Positions 59,024 through 64,000 of a DNA stretch of 64,000 nucleotides are shown one piece after another. The notes under the pieces are model-generated. The model had not been told where the DNA came from and made no database searches. It saw only the letters and a list, made by a program, of their open reading frames with translations. The stretch lies in assembly GCF_016906535.1 (NCBI RefSeq), contig NC_057381.1, positions 186,001-250,000 on the forward strand, in the 5' to 3' direction. The position numbers and the translations under genes were made by a program. Position 1 is the first letter of the stretch. Every line of letters begins with the position of its first letter. This DNA comes from Rhizoctonia solani. Taxonomy: Eukaryota; Basidiomycota; Agaricomycetes; Cantharellales; Ceratobasidiaceae.

Positions 59024-59466
59024 TGACTAAGCTTAGTCAGCTGAACTTTGATGAGTCAGCAGCAAAGTCACATGATTGACTCATTGATGACAAATCAACT
59101 ATGACCAAGCATGATGACAAATGCTTAGTCAGCAAGTATTCAACTCAGCCACAAGTCACATGACTGTGGTCATGGATGATTAGTCACCAAGTACTACCTG
59201 CACTGCCACAATCACATGATGATGGCTGTGCCTGATCCCCAGGCAAAACCAGGCCGGATTGGGGAATAGGATTACCATATAAGGAAATTGGATGAGTCAT
59301 GCTTGTATTGTGGCTGTGCATGCCAAGAGTATGAGTCATACTTAAGCAGTGTTCCATGTGATCATGTGCTAAAAATAGAACCAACTCCGCCAAGACCTCA
59401 CCTCACTGGTGTATTTCTTGGCATCCAATTGGCTAATCAAACACTGCCACATGGTTCTTTGACTCA
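59024..59466. promoter_or_regulatory. TGACTCA/TGACTAA cluster, right arm
   Basis: Mirror image of 57480-57922, including the palindrome at 59024-59039. Confidence 0.65.
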
Positions 59467-59989
59467 TACTGTTTCTTGAGGCTGTGCTACAGCTCCAAGA
59501 GGCTGTGCTTCCATTTGAAATATGTATATAGACCCAAGTGATGCCCAGGTATATATAGGGGCAGAACAAGCTGCTTAGAAAGCCAGCTTGATTTCCCTTG
59601 TCTTACAACCTATAGGGACAAGCAGGTGTTGCTACACCTCAAAAAGAGCAACTGCATGATTTATTTGAAATTCAACTATCAACAACTGTCAACAAAGGAT
59701 CTCCACTGATCCTTCTATCTGATTAGTGATAAGAAGTACTGTCAGAGTCTTCTCATCACTAGGACCCTAGGTGTCCACTGCTTTACTTGCAAATAGCTAA
59801 AGACTTCCTCTGTGGGTTGCGCTATTTTGCCTCTTGCTAACTGAGACTTCTTGTCTTCTACTTGCAAATAGCTAAAGACTTCCTCTGTGGGTTGCACTAT
59901 TTTGCCTTTTACTGACTAAGATAGGTATATCTTGGAACTTGCAATTAATAGAGACTATTGTAGTGCTCTATCTGGCCTTTTGCAACAAT

Positions 59990-61672
59990 ATGGGATTTCA
60001 TAAGATGCAACCTAGGCGTGTATTTGGGACTTTGCCCCAATTGGATAACCCTGAACATGATCATGTCATGGAGCTGACATCTCCTATGCAAGGCATGGAA
60101 CAGGGACATCAGGGAGGAGTAGGAATTACCCCTCCTAAACAGGCTGACCAACCGGATATGGAACCATTTCAACTTGCCACAGCTAGGATCCTAGACCCTA
60201 GGCATGAGAATCCAGGGGATAACACACCCTTGGAGGACCCTGTCACCAGGGAAAAGGACACCCCTTTGGTAGATGAGGCAACCAGGAATAAGACAGTGAA
60301 GGATTTTATTGAAGACTTCTTTGCCAAATTCTCTGAGGAGACTCACCCACCAAAAACTGAGGCAAACAAGAAACAGATTACTAATGACCACCTTACATGT
60401 ACCAAAAGGGTCTATGGATTCTTAATGGAACTAATAATGGGAGTCAAAAGGTTGGAGAAACATATTGACAACCATCTGAAAATGGAACAGGAAATGCTGG
60501 ATCATGTATTCCTCAGGAAGTAATTGACCAACTGGATAAAGTACTTCCCTTGTCTGCCCTCTGGGAGGCTGAGAATAACAGTGAATCCAATTCTGACAAA
60601 TCAGGGTCTACTGAAATCCAATGTGAGGTGTGTCAGAGAACTAACCACTCTACTGAAGAACATAGGAAATCATGTGACCCTAGGGCAAAGGGCAATAAAG
60701 GGTCTGATAAGTGGAAAGATAAGGGTATAAAGGAAGGCATCCCATGCCTGGGAAGTCATCACAAACCACCACTGGAACCACTACCTTCTTATCCATTCCC
60801 ATCACTAAGACATCATGCCTGCCATCAGAACAGAGACCAGGATCTCCAAGGCAACTGGAGATGCCACCTCTTACCCCCTTGACAGATCCAGTGAGCACAG
60901 GACCAGGTTCCCTTGGTCCCAGGATAACCTGGATCAATGGGCACCCCCAGATCCATCCATGGGCTGGGACATGGGGAATGATCAAACCCCTATCACCAAC
61001 ATCTATGACTGGCATAAGGTCATCACAAGATGTGACTCCTTCCAACAATCCAAGGCTTATGCCAAACTACTTGATCCCTCAGCAACCCTTGATTACATAC
61101 CAATGGGTCAACAATGGAAGTGCTACTGGATTGGAAGAACCCTACACTGTCCAATCAGGGGATACCTCTGCTGGGTTGGCAGTGAGCCACCAAAACAACC
61201 CAAACTAATGCAAAGTACCAAGTTCTTTGTGTGTAGAGGTAATGTGGGTGCCTCTGTGGAGGATGTAGTGAGGGCCCCAGTGCTAAAGCACACAAGGAAG
61301 TTGGCAGAATGGCATCTAGACATTGAGGAAATTGATCCTGAATGGTGGATACCAATCTCAACAGTAAGGGAATGGCTGGCTGCAGAAATTGAAAACTGGA
61401 AAAACAAGCTGCCATCAGGCTTAGGTGGCTATGTGGACAACCTCACTCCTGAGGATGTCTATTACATGATCCTAGAATGCAAAATGAGCATAGAGGATCT
61501 ACATGACTGGCTCAAACAATGGGCCATGCAAGCAGCTCAGAATGATCTGAGCAGAAGTATATCCAACTTAGCAATCCATGAACTAAGTGATGAAGGAGGA
61601 CATGAGTCTTACCTTGAAAGTAACAAGGCCATGAACAAATGGAATCCCTTGGATTATGCTGATGGAATGTGA
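59990..61672 (+). CDS. Unknown zinc-knuckle-like protein, right copy
   Basis: Exact mirror of the left copy: probable exons 59990-60519, 60582-60724 and 60834-61672 (about 503 aa). The exon 1 frame ends at TAA 60523 if unspliced, and the exon 2 frame is -1 relative to it. A classical slippery heptamer is not present at the overlap (60469-60523), so a 62-bp intron is preferred over frameshifting. The second junction is less certain (donor 60725 or 60755, acceptor 60833). Confidence 0.65.
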
Positions 61673-61693
61673 TGAAATATGTAACATTCCATC
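61661..61693. terminator. Stem-loop between the two convergent genes, right arm
   Basis: Mirror of 55253-55285. Confidence 0.5.
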
Positions 61694-61884
61694 CAATAAC
61701 CTTACATCCTTCTCTTCTTCCTTTTCTTCCAATGTTTGCTCCTTCTTAGTAACCATCTGTCTTATCTGATCTTCCAAGAATCATTTTATCTCTAAGTACC
61801 AGATGTAGGAAAAGAAAAGACACTTTTATTAAGACAGGGACCAAAAAAGACAAGACAAGGAAAGACAAAGCAAAGAGGAACTAT

Positions 61885-63566
61885 CTAATACAACTTATCA
61901 CCAATATACACAAAGGTACAATTGGTGTCTATCCAATTCTTGCCATCAACTGTGGCATAACTACAATCAGCAAATACAGAAGGCTTAGAATTGGAACAAA
62001 TAACAGTAGAGCGCCCCCATTGGCAATGGCGCTCTGATCTGTAACTAGTGTGGAAATTGAAATCTTCCTGCACCCACATCTTCAAAGGAACCTTGGGCCA
62101 ATCCATATCATCCAGCACTGCATACTGAACCATAGTATGGTCACTAAAATCATCAGAGTTAAGGTTCTGCCTGAACCTAATGTGGTGGCCCCAAGAACAA
62201 GCAAGGGCTGACTTCCCTGTCTCTGAGGGACCCCACAGAACAAGGATCTTACCACAATCAGACTCAGGGTCATGCTCCAATATATTGGAGGTAACCCACT
62301 CCTGAACACCAGGTGGCAAATTGACTGTAGCCCTGGTAACAATATGTCAATACTACCTTCTACCATAGAAAAGAAGGAGACTCACTTCTTAAGGGCCTTG
62401 GGCTCACATACACCCTGAGGAAGGGCACCCTTATCCCTGTAGAAGTAACCAGTAAAGGCCTTGAGGTTGTTATACCCCATGGCCATATTGCAAGGTTGAT
62501 GCTCCTTTAAGCAACCAAAGAAACCTTCTGCATCCTCTGCTTCCATTGCATAGGCAAAGTCTTCATTGCGCTGTGAAAGGAAGACTATTAGCAAGTAATT
62601 TCACTCCATGTCTTAGAACTTACATTGGTCTTGGCCTTCAACCCTGCAGGGCATTGACCCAATAGGAACTCTTCTGTAAGGGTCCCATATTGTGCCTCCC
62701 AGGCATCTGCCTCTGTCTTGAGGTACTCATAGGCAGATAAGGGAGCAAATCTCCCATTACTATCCTTGAGCAGAAGAAGACGCTCATGGGGGTGCACTCC
62801 TTTATACTTCCATAGGTTCAGGCCCTCTGAGGAGATAAGAGTCCTGGCCCAAACAATGACATGGCAATGCCAGTCAGGATGCCACTGTCCTTCTTTCAAG
62901 TCATGGGACTCTGTAACCCCCATGGCACATTCCAAAAGGGGTCCCCCTCCACTCCTTAGAGTGAGGAGGTGGTCCACAAGACTAAAAAGGAGATATTAGT
63001 AAAAGAAGACAATATCCTATCAATTCACTTACTCCTTGACAACCTCATGACAAGAGACTTGCACTGTGTCCTCACCCTTGACATAACAGGCATATGTCAA
63101 GAGGTAACACTTCCCCTTGCGGCAAAAGCGCCTTCCTTCTTGGGGAAGAACCCCAATGTCCTCTTCCCCTTCAGGGGCTGCAGGAACAATAGAGTCCCTT
63201 GACTCCAATGGAGCCATGGATGGGACAATGGAGTTTCCTCCATCTTCTGAGCCTTCCCTGTTGCTGGGCATGGCTAACCAATGCCTGGACAAGGGGGGAA
63301 GCTTGCAAGATATCTGTGACTATACAGTTATCTTTTAGTAAAAGAACCTTTTGCTATCAACCAAGACCACTTACTGCTTCTTCTTGGGAGCCCAGATCCA
63401 ACCTTCTTTTGAGAGATCTGGGAGTGAGCTGTGACAGAGGCAGCTCTTGACTCTGCCACACAGTAGATGCAATCTGGGAAACATAAGGGGTGGCATCCAA
63501 CAGCCCTGAAGGCTGTGAATCCAAGACTGTGGAGGGAGTGGCGCTGGCAGTTGGGCATTGAGACAT
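61885..63566 (-). CDS. Geminivirus/genomovirus-like Rep protein, right copy
   Basis: Exons on the minus strand: 63566-63375, 63301-63033, 62981-62624, 62570-62386 and 62332-61885, identical to the left copy (483 aa, all Rep and SF3 helicase motifs). TATA at 63607-63600. Two intact identical copies point away from CRESS 'fossil' decay. Confidence 0.9.
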
Positions 63567-63946
63567 TGTGATGACTTATCCCACCTCCCACTACCCTCTT
63601 CTTTATACCATGGTGGCCAAGAGACTGAGTCAGAGGAAAATGACTTGATTTACCAATCTCTCTGAACAATAAAATGGCGCCATGCAGTAACCAAGCAACC
63701 ATGAAATATGTTGCTAACCAGGATCTTCCAGAAGACTTGAGAAGCTACCTTACAAAGACAGTAGTGTGGGAACTTTCCCACAGGAAGAAAACAACATTCC
63801 AACAAGGATCACATGACTCAGAACAAGTCAGGTGACCTCAGAACAACTCATTGCACAATCATACCTAGGAGGACTTGACACCTAACAAGATATCTATCCA
63901 GACATCATTTGTAATGGCACAAGTTCATGTCCCCTAAACTGTGTGC

Positions 63947-64000
63947 AAAAGGGGGGGCAATGTCACAACCCACTCCATTCTTTCCATGAGTCCTGACCTT
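63947..64000 (+). mobile_element. Polypurine tract and start of an R1' LTR, truncated by the window end
   Basis: AAAAGGGGGGG, then CAA, then TGTCACAACCCACTCC, the same arrangement as PPT-LTR junctions of families A and B. Inverted relative to the LTR at 52636-52985. Confidence 0.65.

Larger units (their letters stand above)
58941..64000. repeat. Right arm of the palindrome (continues beyond the window)
   Basis: Reverse complement of 52946-58005. Includes at its outer end the polypurine tract 63947-63957 and the first 40 bp of an R1' LTR in plus orientation (63961-64000). Confidence 0.95.

Noticed and set aside
58408..59030. ORFs of 98 and 109 codons in the palindrome centre
   Set aside because: No start context, no domain, and one runs across the arm boundary; probably chance.
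60469..60523. -1 frameshift instead of an intron in the zinc-knuckle gene
   Set aside because: The overlap of the two frames contains no X-XXY-YYZ heptamer, whereas a 62-bp GT-AG intron restores the frame. Not fully excluded.

Overview
The window looks like heterochromatic, transposon-packed DNA of a filamentous fungus, most likely an Agaricomycete basidiomycete. This is inferred from short GT-AG introns of 46-73 nt with CTAA/CTGA-type branch sites, Ty3/gypsy elements with C-terminal chromodomains, LTRs of about 450-1500 bp and DDE/PIF-Harbinger transposase relics. No intact housekeeping gene, rRNA, tRNA or CRISPR array was seen. Almost everything from 1 to 52.6 kb is nested mobile DNA, apart from one decayed coiled-coil gene (33.1-35.7 kb).

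Layout. 0-6 kb: an 83-bp tandem repeat split by a 1.57-kb foldback element. 6.47-12.12 kb: gypsy family B, with three 455-bp LTR copies, a deleted pol and an internal inversion. 12.1-19.1 kb: a family A gypsy relic split by a 4.5-kb TIR DNA transposon and then joined to a second foldback. 19.1-24.1 kb: 1.5-kb LTR copies, a hAT-type MITE with an 8-bp TSD, R3 and R6 repeats and a solo LTR. 24.70-30.95 kb: a full-length family A chromodomain gypsy element on the minus strand (562-bp LTRs, TSD TCTGG). 31-32.5 kb: LTR remnants. 32.5-36.6 kb: a GC-richer island with a coiled-coil pseudogene and two MITEs. 37-38.2 kb: a PIF/Harbinger relic. 38.2-45.8 kb: more LTRs and a third foldback. 45.90-52.63 kb: family C chromodomain gypsy element (TSD GGGAC), inserted inside an LTR (here R1').

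The notable part is 52.9-64.0 kb: an apparently exact inverted repeat (coordinate x pairs with 116946-x) with arms of at least 5.06 kb around a 935-bp centre, cut by the window end. Each arm carries (i) a five-exon gene for a 483-aa geminivirus/genomovirus-like Rep protein (HUH endonuclease plus SF3 helicase motifs), and (ii) convergent to it, a probable three-exon gene for an unrecognised ~503-aa protein with a zinc-knuckle-like CX2CX4HX4HX3C motif. The control regions of both genes share clustered TGACTCA/TGACTAA heptamers. The arms end in a polypurine tract plus LTR start in inverted orientation, so the unit looks like a composite of a CRESS-DNA-virus-type replication gene and LTR-element ends.

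Mutational signature. Stops and lost catalytic residues in several elements are explained by C-to-T (or G-to-A) changes, very often at CpG: CGA to TGA stops, four catalytic Asp-to-Asn changes in one pol ORF, and most differences between its two LTRs. The Rep palindrome arms show no differences by eye, so the duplication is recent, kept identical, or an assembly artefact. All alignments and counts here were made by eye.
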